54,073 nucleotides of DNA from NCBI GenBank assembly GCA_018609755.1, contig JAHENZ010000228.1:1-54073 (forward strand), read 5' to 3'. The DNA comes from Salinivenus sp. (lineage in GTDB: Bacteria > Bacteroidota > Rhodothermia > Rhodothermales > Salinibacteraceae). Positions within the stretch are counted from its first letter, which is position 1. The number at the start of each line of letters is the position of its first letter. The notes beneath the pieces are model-generated. The model was not told where the DNA came from. It made no database searches and saw nothing but the letters and a program-made list of their open reading frames with translations. Position numbers and translations under genes: made by a program. Shown here one piece after another: positions 43,143 through 52,313 of the stretch.

Positions 43143-44252
43143 ATGCCAGATGATCGCACTTTCGAGGACCCGCGTCCCCCAACCGCGGACGAATGGGGAA
43201 CGCCGCTCGTGAGTCCCCAATCGTCTCCAGAGGTCGAACGGCAGTTCCGACGCCGATTGGGCATGGTCTCTGGTGCTGTGCCGTACGTCGCCCCTCACCC
43301 GTGGCTGTATCGGCCATTTCTTTTTCTCTCAGATCCGACGCTCACCGAACTGGACACGGACTTCGCCGCGTCGATCTCTTTCATCATTGCCCGTGACAAC
43401 TCGTGCCGATTTTGTTACAGCGCCTTCCGGACCCTGCTGCGGCTATCCAACTACTCCCAGAGCGATCTTCAGGACCTGGAAACCCACTTCTCCGCCCAAG
43501 ACTTTGATGAACGCGAAGAGTGGGGATTGCGGCTGGCCGTACGTTTGTCTCGATACAAAGACGTTCCCGCTGCCCTCGATCAACTCCAGGCGCTCGGCCA
43601 TTCGGACCCGGTCCTTCGGGAAATCGCCGGGATTAGTGCTCTAAATCTGGCCGCGAACCGAATCGGCACGACACTATCTATTCCGGTGAGCACATTTGAG
43701 GAACTGGCCGACCACTGGTATCTAGAGCCGTGGCGGATCCTAGCCCGTCCGCTGATCCGCCTTTCGGGCTTTTCGGACGAATGGAGCCGCCTGTCCGCCG
43801 ACGCCCCCGGTGGCTTGCTTGCTCCCTGGGTTCGAACCCTACGGAAGACCCCAGTGGGGACGGTGATGCACTCGCTCGTAGACGAGTGGCTGTCGGACGA
43901 GCGGCCGCTATCGGTACGGACGAAGCTGCTCATGCTGGCCGTGGTGGCACGCGGGCTGTCCTGCACCGCACTTGAAGATCATCTCCGCTCTCACCTGTCG
44001 GAGCACCACTCCGTTTCCCCCAACGCATTCGAACAGGTGGTTGAACACCTCGGCGGGGACAGTGTCGACGCAGAGATCAAACCCCTGCTGCGCTTCGCCC
44101 GGGCCTCCATCCGCTACGACTTCGGTCCCATCAAACGGGTGGCGTACGAATGCACCGAAGGCTTCAACCGGGAAGAGACGCTGGAGTCCGTCGCGTCCAT
44201 CAGTCTGGCCAATGCCGTCGCCCGGCTCGAAACGCTATTCGTGCTTGACTGA
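43143..44252 (+). CDS. AhpD/carboxymuconolactone-decarboxylase-like protein with two domains
   Basis: 369 residues from ATG 43143. The first CMD-like domain has ARDNSCRFCYSAFRTLLRL with a CxxC pair (Cys88, Cys91), as in alkylhydroperoxidase AhpD, and ISALNLAANRI. The second half repeats the pattern (RTKLLMLAVVARGLSCTALEDHL; SISLANAVARLETLF) but keeps only one cysteine. A tandem duplication with one redox-active half is inferred. Peroxidase activity is possible; the partner is unknown. Confidence 0.75.
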   Translation: MPDDRTFEDPRPPTADEWGTPLVSPQSSPEVERQFRRRLGMVSGAVPYVAPHPWLYRPFLFLSDPTLTELDTDFAASISFIIARDNSCRFCYSAFRTLLRLSNYSQSDLQDLETHFSAQDFDEREEWGLRLAVRLSRYKDVPAALDQLQALGHSDPVLREIAGISALNLAANRIGTTLSIPVSTFEELADHWYLEPWRILARPLIRLSGFSDEWSRLSADAPGGLLAPWVRTLRKTPVGTVMHSLVDEWLSDERPLSVRTKLLMLAVVARGLSCTALEDHLRSHLSEHHSVSPNAFEQVVEHLGGDSVDAEIKPLLRFARASIRYDFGPIKRVAYECTEGFNREETLESVASISLANAVARLETLFVLD

Positions 44253-44346
44253 CGCCCGTCGCTCGTGCCACGGATGAGCAGACGGAGTGCCCGTATCCGA
44301 CACGTGAAAAGTGGTTGATCAACTCGGCAGACTGTTGAAATCCAAC

Positions 44347-44398
44347 AAGCGTGTATTTTTGCTCCGTAAAAGGTCACCTTTTAAGAGAAGCGTGTATT
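44347..44398. promoter_or_regulatory. Palindrome flanked by direct repeats upstream of the TonB receptor
   Basis: AAAAGGT-C-ACCTTTT (44368-44382) lies between two copies of AAGCGTGTATT (44347-44357 and 44388-44398). The first copy runs into TATTTTTG, which fits the Bacteroidota -7 box TAnnTTTG. A regulated promoter is likely; the regulator is unknown. Confidence 0.45.
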
Positions 44399-44492
44399 CG
44401 TTCCCTAGTGGGCTTGTACAACTGAAACGCGAGACATCGCAGAGATCGTGACGCTGTTTCTGTCTGTACCTCCTGCGCGGAATCTGCTCGGA

Positions 44493-44578
44493 ATCGACCG
44501 CTGCTAGCAAACGCCGACGATTGTGGCGTCAGGGGACCGACGCTCGAACACGCCAGAGTCGTTGTGCAAGGTCACTGG
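44493..44578 (+). repeat. 86-bp dispersed repeat, copy 2
   Basis: Matches the reverse complement of 5599-5684 with 8 mismatches and no gaps. It ends 40 bp before the TonB receptor ATG, so it would lie in or near its 5' leader. Confidence 0.85.
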
Positions 44579-44618
44579 AAACGACCAAATCGTTTTTGCG
44601 GATGAAGTCATAGACACA

Positions 44619-46958
44619 ATGGGTATACGGCTGCGAACACGGGCGCTTGGACTTTTCCTTCTTCTGAGTCTCTTCGGAGCAGTCGGAGCATCGGCCCAAC
44701 CCGACTCCACGCGCCACACCCTGAGCGGCTTCGTAACGGATGCAGAAAGCGGCGAGACACTGGTCGGCGCAAATCTTTACGTGCCGTCTCTTCAGCACGG
44801 CACGACGACCAACGCACACGGCTTCTACAGCCTCTCGTTGCCGTCCGACTCGGTACGGCTCGTGGTATCGTTCCTGGGCTACGAACGCAGGGTGATTCCA
44901 CTTGCCCTCACCTCGGACCGCCGGCTCGATGTCGAACTCGCGCCGACGACGGTGCAGGCCGGAAGTCTCGAAGTGTCCGCCGAGCGCACCCCGCTTCAAC
45001 AGACCACCCGGACCAGCACGGTAGAAATTACGGCGGCGCGGGCCAAACAAACGCCTACTCTCCTCGGCGAAACCGACGTGCTGAAGACGCTGCAACTCAT
45101 GCCCGGGGTCCAGTCCGGCAACGAGGGCACGAGCGGGCTCTACGTGCGCGGCGGTACGCCCGACCAGAACCTCGTGATGCTGGATGGAGCCCCCCTCTAC
45201 AACGTCTCGCACCTGTTCGGCTTCCTGTCGGTCTTTAACCCCGACATCGTGCAGAACGTTCGACTCACCAAAGGGGGCTTCCCGGCTCGTTACGGGGGCC
45301 ATCTGTCGTCGATCGTGGAGGTCAACGTAGAGGACGGCAACCAGCAACAGTACCAGGTCGAAGGCAGCCTGGGCATGCTCTCGTCCCGTCTCACGCTCCA
45401 GGGCCCCATCGTGGACGACAAGACGTCCTTCCTCCTCTCCGGCCGGCGCACCTACGCGGATCTCCTCCTGCAAACGTTCGCCAACGATCTTGGGGCCGGG
45501 TACTACTTCTATGACGTGAACGCAAAACTGAACCATCGCTTTTCCTCGACGGATCGCATGTTCTGGAGCCTGTATACCGGCGACGACCGGTTCCATTCGC
45601 TCGGGGAAATCGACGACGAGCTTTCGTTCGACTTTGGCTGGGGAAACGTCACGTCCACGCTCCGCTGGAACCACGTCTACGGCAGCGACCTCTTCGGATC
45701 GGTGGCCCTCCGCTTCAGCCGGTATCGCTTTGACATCAACGCGGAGAGCGACGGAGGAGACGACGAGACGTACCGACTGCGATACCGCTCCGGCATCCGG
45801 GATTTCGAACTGGAATCGAGCTTCGACTACACGCTGAATGAGCGTCACGACCTCCGCGCAGGGGCCAACGTCACCTATCACCGGTTTCGCCCCGGCGCGA
45901 CGGAATACAACACCTCGGAGGCCAATCTCGACACGACCATTTCTCCATCCGAGCAGGTACGAGCCCTCAACGCCGCCGTGTACGCGGAGGATAAAATCGA
46001 ATGGTCCGATCAGTTGAGCACGAACGTGGGCCTGCGTGCGACCTCCTTCGTGGTGGATGGCACGAGCTACTGGTCGGTCCAGCCCCGCGTCTCGGCCCGC
46101 TATCTGCTGCCGCACGACTGGGCATTGAAGGGCTCCTACTCCCTGATGCGACAGCCGATCCACCTGCTGTCGAACAGCACGATCGGGCTGCCTACCGATC
46201 TGTGGGTGGCCTCCACTCGCGAAGTGCCCCCGGGACGTTCCCATCAAGTCACGCTTGGGATCTCCCGCTCCTTCCTCAACCGCGAGTACGAGGTGCGCCT
46301 GGAAGGCTACGGCAAGCTCATGGACAATCTCATCGAGTACAAGCAAGGCGCCACGTACACGCTCACGGCCACGACGGACTGGGAGAGCCGCGTTGAGACG
46401 GGCCAGGGATGGTCGTACGGAGCTGAGGTGCTGCTGCGCCGCACGCGGGGACGCACCTCCGGCTGGATTGGGTACACCCTCTCGTGGTCCCGCCGCCAGT
46501 TCGACGCGCTGAACGACGGGGAGCCCTTCCCCTTCCGCTACGACCGCCGCCACGACTTCTCGGCTACGGTGAGTCACCAGCTCACGGACGTGACGTCGGT
46601 CACCGGCACGTGGGTGTACGGCACGGGCGACGCCGTCACGGCCCCAAGCGCGCGCTACCGAGGGCGAAAGGTGGAGGGCCGCCGGTATTCCCCCTTCCTT
46701 CGCCCCGCCCCAACCCAGGACTACACCGAACGCAACGGCTTCCGGATGCCGGCCTACCACCGACTCGACCTCGGGCTGCGCTTCAAGTGGGGCGACCGTC
46801 GGGGCTTTCACGCCCTCAAAACCGGCGTCTACAACGCTTACAACCGGAAAAACCCCTATTTCTTTCAGACGAGCCGCGCCGATGACGGAGGGTTGGACGC
46901 CCAGGCCGTCACGCTCTTTCCCATTCTGCCCTACGTCAACTACCAATTCAAATTCTGA
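44619..46958 (+). CDS. TonB-dependent outer-membrane receptor with N-terminal carboxypeptidase-like domain
   Basis: 779 residues from ATG 44619; the frame is open from 44523. Signal peptide (LGLFLLLSLFGAVGASAQ). The CarboxypepD_reg-like domain, about 30-115, has GFVTDAESGETLVGANLYV, GTTTNAHGFYSLSL and VSFLGYERR. The plug domain has LKTLQLMPGVQSGNEGTSGL, YVRGGTPDQNLVMLDGAPLY and GGFPARYGGHLSSIVEV. A 22-strand-type barrel continues to a C-terminal aromatic (QFKF). It lacks the SusC length (~1000) and is paired with a DUF4249 lipoprotein instead of SusD, the usual partner for this receptor class. Ligand unknown. Confidence 0.95.
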   Translation: MGIRLRTRALGLFLLLSLFGAVGASAQPDSTRHTLSGFVTDAESGETLVGANLYVPSLQHGTTTNAHGFYSLSLPSDSVRLVVSFLGYERRVIPLALTSDRRLDVELAPTTVQAGSLEVSAERTPLQQTTRTSTVEITAARAKQTPTLLGETDVLKTLQLMPGVQSGNEGTSGLYVRGGTPDQNLVMLDGAPLYNVSHLFGFLSVFNPDIVQNVRLTKGGFPARYGGHLSSIVEVNVEDGNQQQYQVEGSLGMLSSRLTLQGPIVDDKTSFLLSGRRTYADLLLQTFANDLGAGYYFYDVNAKLNHRFSSTDRMFWSLYTGDDRFHSLGEIDDELSFDFGWGNVTSTLRWNHVYGSDLFGSVALRFSRYRFDINAESDGGDDETYRLRYRSGIRDFELESSFDYTLNERHDLRAGANVTYHRFRPGATEYNTSEANLDTTISPSEQVRALNAAVYAEDKIEWSDQLSTNVGLRATSFVVDGTSYWSVQPRVSARYLLPHDWALKGSYSLMRQPIHLLSNSTIGLPTDLWVASTREVPPGRSHQVTLGISRSFLNREYEVRLEGYGKLMDNLIEYKQGATYTLTATTDWESRVETGQGWSYGAEVLLRRTRGRTSGWIGYTLSWSRRQFDALNDGEPFPFRYDRRHDFSATVSHQLTDVTSVTGTWVYGTGDAVTAPSARYRGRKVEGRRYSPFLRPAPTQDYTERNGFRMPAYHRLDLGLRFKWGDRRGFHALKTGVYNAYNRKNPYFFQTSRADDGGLDAQAVTLFPILPYVNYQFKF

Positions 46959-47077
46959 GCCGGCCCCGTGCACGTCTACGCTGATCGAACCCGCCGGAAG
47001 GAGTTGCTCCTCACGGAGCGTTGAATGTCAAACGGCGCTTCGCGTTGAAGCCTTCCAACCCAACCCGACCGTACGCA

Positions 47078-48022
47078 ATGTCCTCCATGGACCGCTCTCC
47101 TGCCCTCTTCTTTTCCATCGCACTCGCGGCCACAGTGCTCATCGCTGGCTGCGACATGACCCGTACACTGGACCCGGACGAGCGCGACCACGATCCAAAA
47201 CTCGTGCTCCAGGAACGTTTTCAACCCGGACAGCCGTGGGAGGTGACCGTGAGCCGTTCGGTCGGGGCCTTCGAGCCGGGTCGCGTGACGGAGGAACAGT
47301 TTGACGTGACAGACGCGACCGTTGAGGTCTTCCGCGGCGACACGAAACTGGGGACGCTTAGCCGAGACTCCCTCAACCGCTATTCGACGACGGCCTTCAC
47401 GCCGTCGCCGGGCGTCGCCTATACGGTGCGCGCTTCGGCCCCCGAAATGGAAACGGTGGAGGCCACCGATCAAATTCCGCCCCTGCCCCCAGCGCGTCTC
47501 TCCGCGGAGAATACGGACTCCACCCAGCGTACGCTCGAGCTGACGATCGACGATCCGCGGGCCGCGGACAATTACTACGAGATCGTGCTGGAGGAGCGCG
47601 TGGATCGCGATAGCCTGGGCCCCATTCGAGACCGCATCTCCTTCGAAACTCAAAGTCAGGCCATTCTCAACGAGATGGGCGAAAGTCTCGAAATTGGAGA
47701 AGAAAACACCTACCGGGGCTCCGAAGCCGTCTTTACGGATGGCCTCTTTGACGGACAGTCCTACACGATCAACCTCCGCGTCCACAATCGAGGGAGCAGA
47801 TTCCACGACGCCGTTGAAGGAGTCACGTTCATCTTGCAACTTCGTACTCTGAGCGAAGACACCTACCAGTATCTCAGCACACGTCGTCTCGCCCAGCGGA
47901 CGGGGGACAACCCTTTTGCTTCTCCGGTCGACGTGGAGGGCAACGTGGAGGGCGGCTACGGACTCGTCGGGGCCCGCAACGTCGATACGCTGCGTTATCG
48001 CGTCTCAGGTGGAGACCAGTAA
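47078..48022 (+). CDS. DUF4249-type lipoprotein partner of the TonB receptor
   Basis: 314 residues from ATG 47078. Lipoprotein signal with ATVLIAGCDM (lipobox AGC). PKLVLQERFQPGQPWEVTVSRS, VTDATVEVFRG, YTVRASAPEMETVEATDQIP and EDTYQYLSTRRLAQRTGDNPFA are represented in part; the last is characteristic of DUF4249 proteins (YQYL.......NPF..P). It lies 119 bp downstream of the TonB receptor and probably forms its extracellular lid or ligand-binding subunit. Confidence 0.88.
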   Translation: MSSMDRSPALFFSIALAATVLIAGCDMTRTLDPDERDHDPKLVLQERFQPGQPWEVTVSRSVGAFEPGRVTEEQFDVTDATVEVFRGDTKLGTLSRDSLNRYSTTAFTPSPGVAYTVRASAPEMETVEATDQIPPLPPARLSAENTDSTQRTLELTIDDPRAADNYYEIVLEERVDRDSLGPIRDRISFETQSQAILNEMGESLEIGEENTYRGSEAVFTDGLFDGQSYTINLRVHNRGSRFHDAVEGVTFILQLRTLSEDTYQYLSTRRLAQRTGDNPFASPVDVEGNVEGGYGLVGARNVDTLRYRVSGGDQ

Positions 48023-48176
48023 GGAGTCGAAAGGGCCGCTGCACGACGGCTCCGGGCATTTCCGGAGATCGAACGGGACCGGTCACGGGCGGAACTCATT
48101 GATTCGGTAACACACGCTCCTTGCCCCCTGCAACGCCCTCGTTCAACTTCCCGCACGGTCGCCCTTCGACGCGCAG

Positions 48177-48950
48177 ATGGTTTCGACCCTCACGTTGCTT
48201 ACCCTCGCCGCGGTCGCCGGCACCGGCTTCTGGTTCTACTACCGCCGCACCCAGACCCTCCGCCAGCGCCTTTCCGACGCCAACCGCGAGCTCGAGGAGC
48301 TCCAGCGCACCTTCAATCGATTTGCGCCGGCGCGGGTGGTGGACGACATCCTGGAGCAGCGCTCGCTCGACATCGCCGAGACGCGGGAGGTCACGATTCT
48401 CTTCGCCGATCTTCGGGGCTTCACGGCGATGAGCGAGCAATTGGAGGCAGAAACGTTGGTGAACCTCCTCAACAAGTACTTCCAGCGGATGGACCGGGCG
48501 GTACATGAGCACAGCGGGTTCATTTCGAAGTTTATCGGCGACGGGCTGCTGGTCCTGTTTGGTGCCCTCCACCACAACCCCTGGCAGTCGACCGACGCCG
48601 TCAAGGCAGCCCTCGAGATGCAGCAGCAGGTGCAAGCCCTCAACGACAATATCGACGCCGCGGACTTACCGGACCTCTCATTGAGTGTCGGCATCCACCG
48701 AGGGCCGGTGGTCGCAGGCATCGTCGGCAGTTTTGAGGTGAAGGAGTTTACGGTCGTGGGGCGACACGTAAATCTCGCCTCACGGGTGGAGAACCTGACC
48801 CGGCAGCACGGCGTCGGGATCTTGATTACGGATGCGGTGAAGGAGGACCTCGACCCGTCGATCACTCTTGAGAAGCAACCGCCCACTCCGGTGAAGGGCG
48901 TGCAGAAGCCGGTGGTGACCTACGCCGTTCCCCCACAGGCCGAGACGTGA
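48177..48950 (+). CDS. Class III adenylate cyclase, membrane-anchored
   Basis: 257 residues. TM helix 4-21, a short coiled coil about 25-48 (RQRLSDANRELEELQ), then the cyclase homology domain. Metal-binding Asp78 (LFADLRGF) and Asp122 (GDGL), adenine-selecting Lys118 (ISKFIGDG), and the transition-state Asn199 and Arg203 (VNLASRVE) are all present, so it should be active. The base-contacting Asp/Thr position reads FTVVGRHVN. Its only input domain is the membrane helix. Target of the cyclic nucleotide unknown. Confidence 0.92.
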   Translation: MVSTLTLLTLAAVAGTGFWFYYRRTQTLRQRLSDANRELEELQRTFNRFAPARVVDDILEQRSLDIAETREVTILFADLRGFTAMSEQLEAETLVNLLNKYFQRMDRAVHEHSGFISKFIGDGLLVLFGALHHNPWQSTDAVKAALEMQQQVQALNDNIDAADLPDLSLSVGIHRGPVVAGIVGSFEVKEFTVVGRHVNLASRVENLTRQHGVGILITDAVKEDLDPSITLEKQPPTPVKGVQKPVVTYAVPPQAET

Positions 48951-48976
48951 TCCTCCGCCCTACGTGCGTGCAATCA

Positions 48977-49900
48977 TCAGCATTGTACCCGCAGCGCGTC
49001 CGGCACCACCTCCACCGTCACCGGAAGATGGCCGAGATGCTCGCCGTCCGCCTCTAGCCCCACGGAGGCGTCGGACCGAAGTCGAGCCGTGATCCGTCGC
49101 CCCCGGGCCACCGTCACCCCCTCAAGGTCGGAATGCGTTCCCCGGTAGAAGCGCGGGAGTCGACACAGAAGGGAACGGGCCGGCACGTCGTGGAGGATCG
49201 TGACGTCGAGGGCGCCGTCGTCCAGTTGGGCCTGCGGTGCGATGCGAATGCCTCCGCCGAACGAGTGGCCGTTTGCGATCGCAACGAGGTGAATCTCTGA
49301 GACGTCCAGTGGCTCGCCGTCCAGCACGAGCTCGGCCTGGAACGGACCGTGGGCCGTCAGGGCGCGAAGGAGGGCGGTGAGGTAGCGTAGCGATCCCGGC
49401 CCCCACCCGTGGCTTCGCTGTACGGCCTGAACCACGCGGCTGGTCAACCCGAACGACGTGATGTTGACGGCATAGCGATGGGCCCGCCGCCCCTCCTCCG
49501 TCACGTACTCGATTCGGAGCAGATCGACGCACCGGATCCGTTCGCTGCGGAGCAACTGCACGGCCTCAATCCCCGTCGGGACATTCAGGGCTCGACGAAA
49601 GTCCGTCCCGCTGCCACAGGCGATGGGCACCAGACAGGCGGACGCTCCCAGCGGCGTGCCGTCCGTCGCAAAGAAGCCGTTCACGACTTCGTGGAGCGTG
49701 CCATCGCCCCCGACCGCCACGATCCGTTCCGCTCCTTCCCGCAACGCCGTGCGAGTCAGGGTAGTGGCCTCACCAGGTGCCGTGGTCTTCTCAATCGTCA
49801 GGTCCGGCACCAGGTCGTGCAGGCGAGTCGCCAGATCCGGCCACAGCCGTCGGACCCGTCCTCGCCCGGCCACGGGATTCACGATCGCATGGGTGAACAT
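48977..49900 (-). CDS. Diacylglycerol/lipid kinase family protein (DgkB/YegS-like)
   Basis: 307 residues. NPVAGRGRVRRLWPDL (nucleotide loop), IVAVGGDGTLHEVVNGF (GGDGT catalytic signature), PIACGSGTDFRRALN and NGHSFGGGIRIAPQAQLDDG complete the family. A soluble kinase phosphorylating diacylglycerol or a related lipid at the membrane. It ends convergent with the cyclase gene, 26 bp apart. Confidence 0.92.
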   Translation of the reverse strand: MFTHAIVNPVAGRGRVRRLWPDLATRLHDLVPDLTIEKTTAPGEATTLTRTALREGAERIVAVGGDGTLHEVVNGFFATDGTPLGASACLVPIACGSGTDFRRALNVPTGIEAVQLLRSERIRCVDLLRIEYVTEEGRRAHRYAVNITSFGLTSRVVQAVQRSHGWGPGSLRYLTALLRALTAHGPFQAELVLDGEPLDVSEIHLVAIANGHSFGGGIRIAPQAQLDDGALDVTILHDVPARSLLCRLPRFYRGTHSDLEGVTVARGRRITARLRSDASVGLEADGEHLGHLPVTVEVVPDALRVQC

Positions 49901-50014
49901 GGAATCAGGTCGTTGAACCGGATCCGAACGGCCGCTCTTCCTTCCGTCGGTCAGCGTCCGACTGAGGTTTTCTCTAACGGATTGGGACGCCTCCGCTGTC
50001 GGAACAGTGGAAAA

Positions 50015-50836
50015 TTACAGCTCCCGCACGTAGATATCTCGAAACTGGACGAGGCTGGACGCCGCGTTCCAGGTGTCCGTGTTCTCGTCGTACCCGCCGT
50101 GGTGCTGGAGAGCAATCGGTCCAGCATCGGGAACGTCCGGAAGCCGCGCGTTCTCGATGACCGTCGTGCCGTTCAGTTCGACGGTCAGCCGGTCGTCTTC
50201 CATCGTGATGACGAACGTATTCCACTCGCCGATGGGACGATCGGCTCGTGTCGACGGCGTAACGCCGGCCCGCACCTCCGAGGGCATCGACTCGTCCGTC
50301 CGGTAGCCGTACACCTCGCCCGACCCCACCGGCCAGTTCCAGATGTTGACTTGTGCCTTCGGGGTCCCGCGCAGATAAATGCCGGAATCTGCATTCCGCC
50401 GCCGGACGGTGACGCGCTCTCCCTGGTCATTCGTCTCGTACGAACCGTCCGGGCGAATTTGGGGCATCTCGTATTTCCCGCCTTTTGTATCTTTGATGCG
50501 CCACTCCAGGCGGAGCTGGACGTCCCCAAATTCCCGTTTCGACCAAAGGTGCTTATCCTCTCCTTCCGGTTGCGTGCGAGGAGAACAGTCGATGACTTCA
50601 TTCTGGACGCTCCACACCGTGCGGCCGGCGTCGGAGCGGAAGGTCCAGTGCTCCTCCAGACTGTCGCCGTCGAACAAGGAGTGCCAGTCCGACTGCTCCC
50701 CGGGCGACCACGTAAGGGATCCCGGATCGGATTGGGCGCTCACAACTGTCGGCCCGAGCCCATTCAAAAGGAAACCGGCGGCAAGCAGACCGAGCAGAAG
50801 AGCCTTTGTACATTGTCGAGTAGAGAATAATCGCAT
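50015..50836 (-). CDS. Secreted DUF1080 (3-keto-disaccharide hydrolase-like) protein
   Basis: 273 residues, signal peptide ALLLGLLAAGFLLNGLG ending VVSAQ. A concanavalin-like jelly-roll domain: WHSLFDGDSLEEHW, FGDVQLRLEWRI, NADSGIYLRG, YGYRTDE, NTFVITMEDDRLTVELNG and GPIALQHHG. DUF1080 proteins include 3-keto-glucoside hydrolases. The adjacent exported Gfo/Idh oxidoreductase could supply the 3-keto sugar, which supports that reading. Confidence 0.88.
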   Translation of the reverse strand: MRLFSTRQCTKALLLGLLAAGFLLNGLGPTVVSAQSDPGSLTWSPGEQSDWHSLFDGDSLEEHWTFRSDAGRTVWSVQNEVIDCSPRTQPEGEDKHLWSKREFGDVQLRLEWRIKDTKGGKYEMPQIRPDGSYETNDQGERVTVRRRNADSGIYLRGTPKAQVNIWNWPVGSGEVYGYRTDESMPSEVRAGVTPSTRADRPIGEWNTFVITMEDDRLTVELNGTTVIENARLPDVPDAGPIALQHHGGYDENTDTWNAASSLVQFRDIYVREL

Positions 50837-50882
50837 ACGTTCGTCGGATGGTGGAAAGGGATGGAAAGCGTGTGAGGACGCG

Positions 50883-52226
50883 CTATACTGTGTCGGGAGT
50901 CGGGTGCGTCCACGGATCGCGGTATGATCGACTCAGGAGCCGATTGGCTTCCTCGTCTCCCTTCACCTGCTCGGTCTCGGGATCCCATTCGAGCGACCGG
51001 CCGAGGCGACGAGAGAGATTGGCGAGAATGCAGCTCGTCGTCGAGATGTACCCTTCCTCGATGTCGGCACGGGGGCGGCGTCCTGCGTCGATGGCCTCCA
51101 GAAAATCCATCATGTGCCGGCGGAGCGCAGGGGCGACGTGCTTTTCCAAGTTCTCTTCGGTCCGGTCCATCGGGTACTCGTCCAGTTCGTACACCACGTC
51201 GCCGTGGAGCGGCTCCCCCTCCCCCTGTGGAATGAAATCGTACTGCTTTACGCTCGCCTTGAGGGTCCCCTTATCGCCATGAAAGAAGGCCGCCCAGGGG
51301 TAGTCCGGATCAGTGGGCGTCCCCCAGGATCGATGCTGCCAGGTCATGGTCACATCGCCGAATTCAAACGTAGCGGTCTGCGTGTCGGCGGTGTTGGCTT
51401 TTGCCTCGGTCTGAACCTGGATGCCTCCCTGTGAATGGACGCACTCCGGCCAGCCGAGGCCGAGCATCCACCGGGCCATGTCCAGCATGTGTACCCCCAT
51501 GTCTCCGATGATGCCGTTGCTGTACTCCGTAAAGTTGCGCCAGCCCCCCGGATGGATGATCTCATTGTACGGACGCATCGGCGCCGGGCCGGTGTACCGC
51601 TCCCAGTCCAAGTGCTTGGGAGGCTCGATGTTAGGGGGATTGGACGTATCGCGCATGGGATAGTAACAACACATGTCCACGTGGCCCAAGTCGCCCAGCA
51701 GCCCCTCGTCAATGACCCGCTGTTTGGCCTCGATGAGGTGAGGCGTACTCCGGCGCTCCAGGTTGACCTGCACCGTGCGGTCGTATGTTCGGGCGGCCTC
51801 AAGCATGGCCTGTCCCTCCACCACGTCCACACTGATGGGCTTCTCCACGTACACGTCGATGCCCTGTCGGACGGCCTCAATCATCGGCTTCGCGTGCCAG
51901 TGGTCCGGCGTGGCGATAATCACGAGGTCGAGGTCCGCCTCCGATAGCATCCGCCGATAGTCGCGATAGGTGCGGGGGCGATTGCCGGACTCCTGCCGCT
52001 CGGCCACTTTCGCGGCGGCCTCGTCGAGCATCTGCGCGTCTACGTCGCAGAGACCGGTGACTTCCACGGGTGCAACCTGAAGGAGCCGAAAGAGATCGGT
52101 TTTGCCGTACCAGCCCGTCCCGATGAGCCCAGCGCGGATCGGGTCGTCGGCAAAGGCCTCAAATGGATCGAAGCTGGCAGCAAAGGGCAGCAGGCTCCCC
52201 ATCTTGAGAAAGGTGCGTCGCTCCAT
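50883..52226 (-). CDS. Tat-exported Gfo/Idh/MocA-family oxidoreductase
   Basis: 447 residues from ATG 52226. The start carries a twin-arginine signal, ERRTFLKMGSLLPFAASF, so it is exported folded with its cofactor. NAD-binding Rossmann motif GLIGTGWYGKTDLFRLL, EKPISVDVVEG (catalytic Lys) and the alpha/beta substrate domain with HPGGWRNFTEYSNG and MGVHMLDMARWMLG follow. Periplasmic members hold nicotinamide tightly and oxidise sugars. It sits 46 bp upstream of the DUF1080 gene on the same strand. Confidence 0.9.
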   Translation of the reverse strand: MERRTFLKMGSLLPFAASFDPFEAFADDPIRAGLIGTGWYGKTDLFRLLQVAPVEVTGLCDVDAQMLDEAAAKVAERQESGNRPRTYRDYRRMLSEADLDLVIIATPDHWHAKPMIEAVRQGIDVYVEKPISVDVVEGQAMLEAARTYDRTVQVNLERRSTPHLIEAKQRVIDEGLLGDLGHVDMCCYYPMRDTSNPPNIEPPKHLDWERYTGPAPMRPYNEIIHPGGWRNFTEYSNGIIGDMGVHMLDMARWMLGLGWPECVHSQGGIQVQTEAKANTADTQTATFEFGDVTMTWQHRSWGTPTDPDYPWAAFFHGDKGTLKASVKQYDFIPQGEGEPLHGDVVYELDEYPMDRTEENLEKHVAPALRRHMMDFLEAIDAGRRPRADIEEGYISTTSCILANLSRRLGRSLEWDPETEQVKGDEEANRLLSRSYRDPWTHPTPDTV

Positions 52227-52313
52227 AACGGACACAACTTTCAGGAAAAGGGCCGGGTGGAGAGTATTCCGTACGCATTCCACTTCCCAAGTGTCCGTGC
52301 CCCCAAGCCGCAC

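Larger units (their letters stand above)
44253..44618. other. Regulatory region upstream of the TonB-dependent receptor
   Basis: About 366 bp. It holds an operator-like palindrome flanked by direct repeats (44347-44398) and the second copy of the 86-bp dispersed repeat (44493-44578). No gene. Confidence 0.55.

Noticed and set aside
44529-46973. 814-codon open frame antisense to the TonB receptor
   Set aside because: Mirror of a GC-rich codon pattern; its translation is His/Val/Gly/Arg-rich without motifs, while the plus strand encodes a clear receptor.
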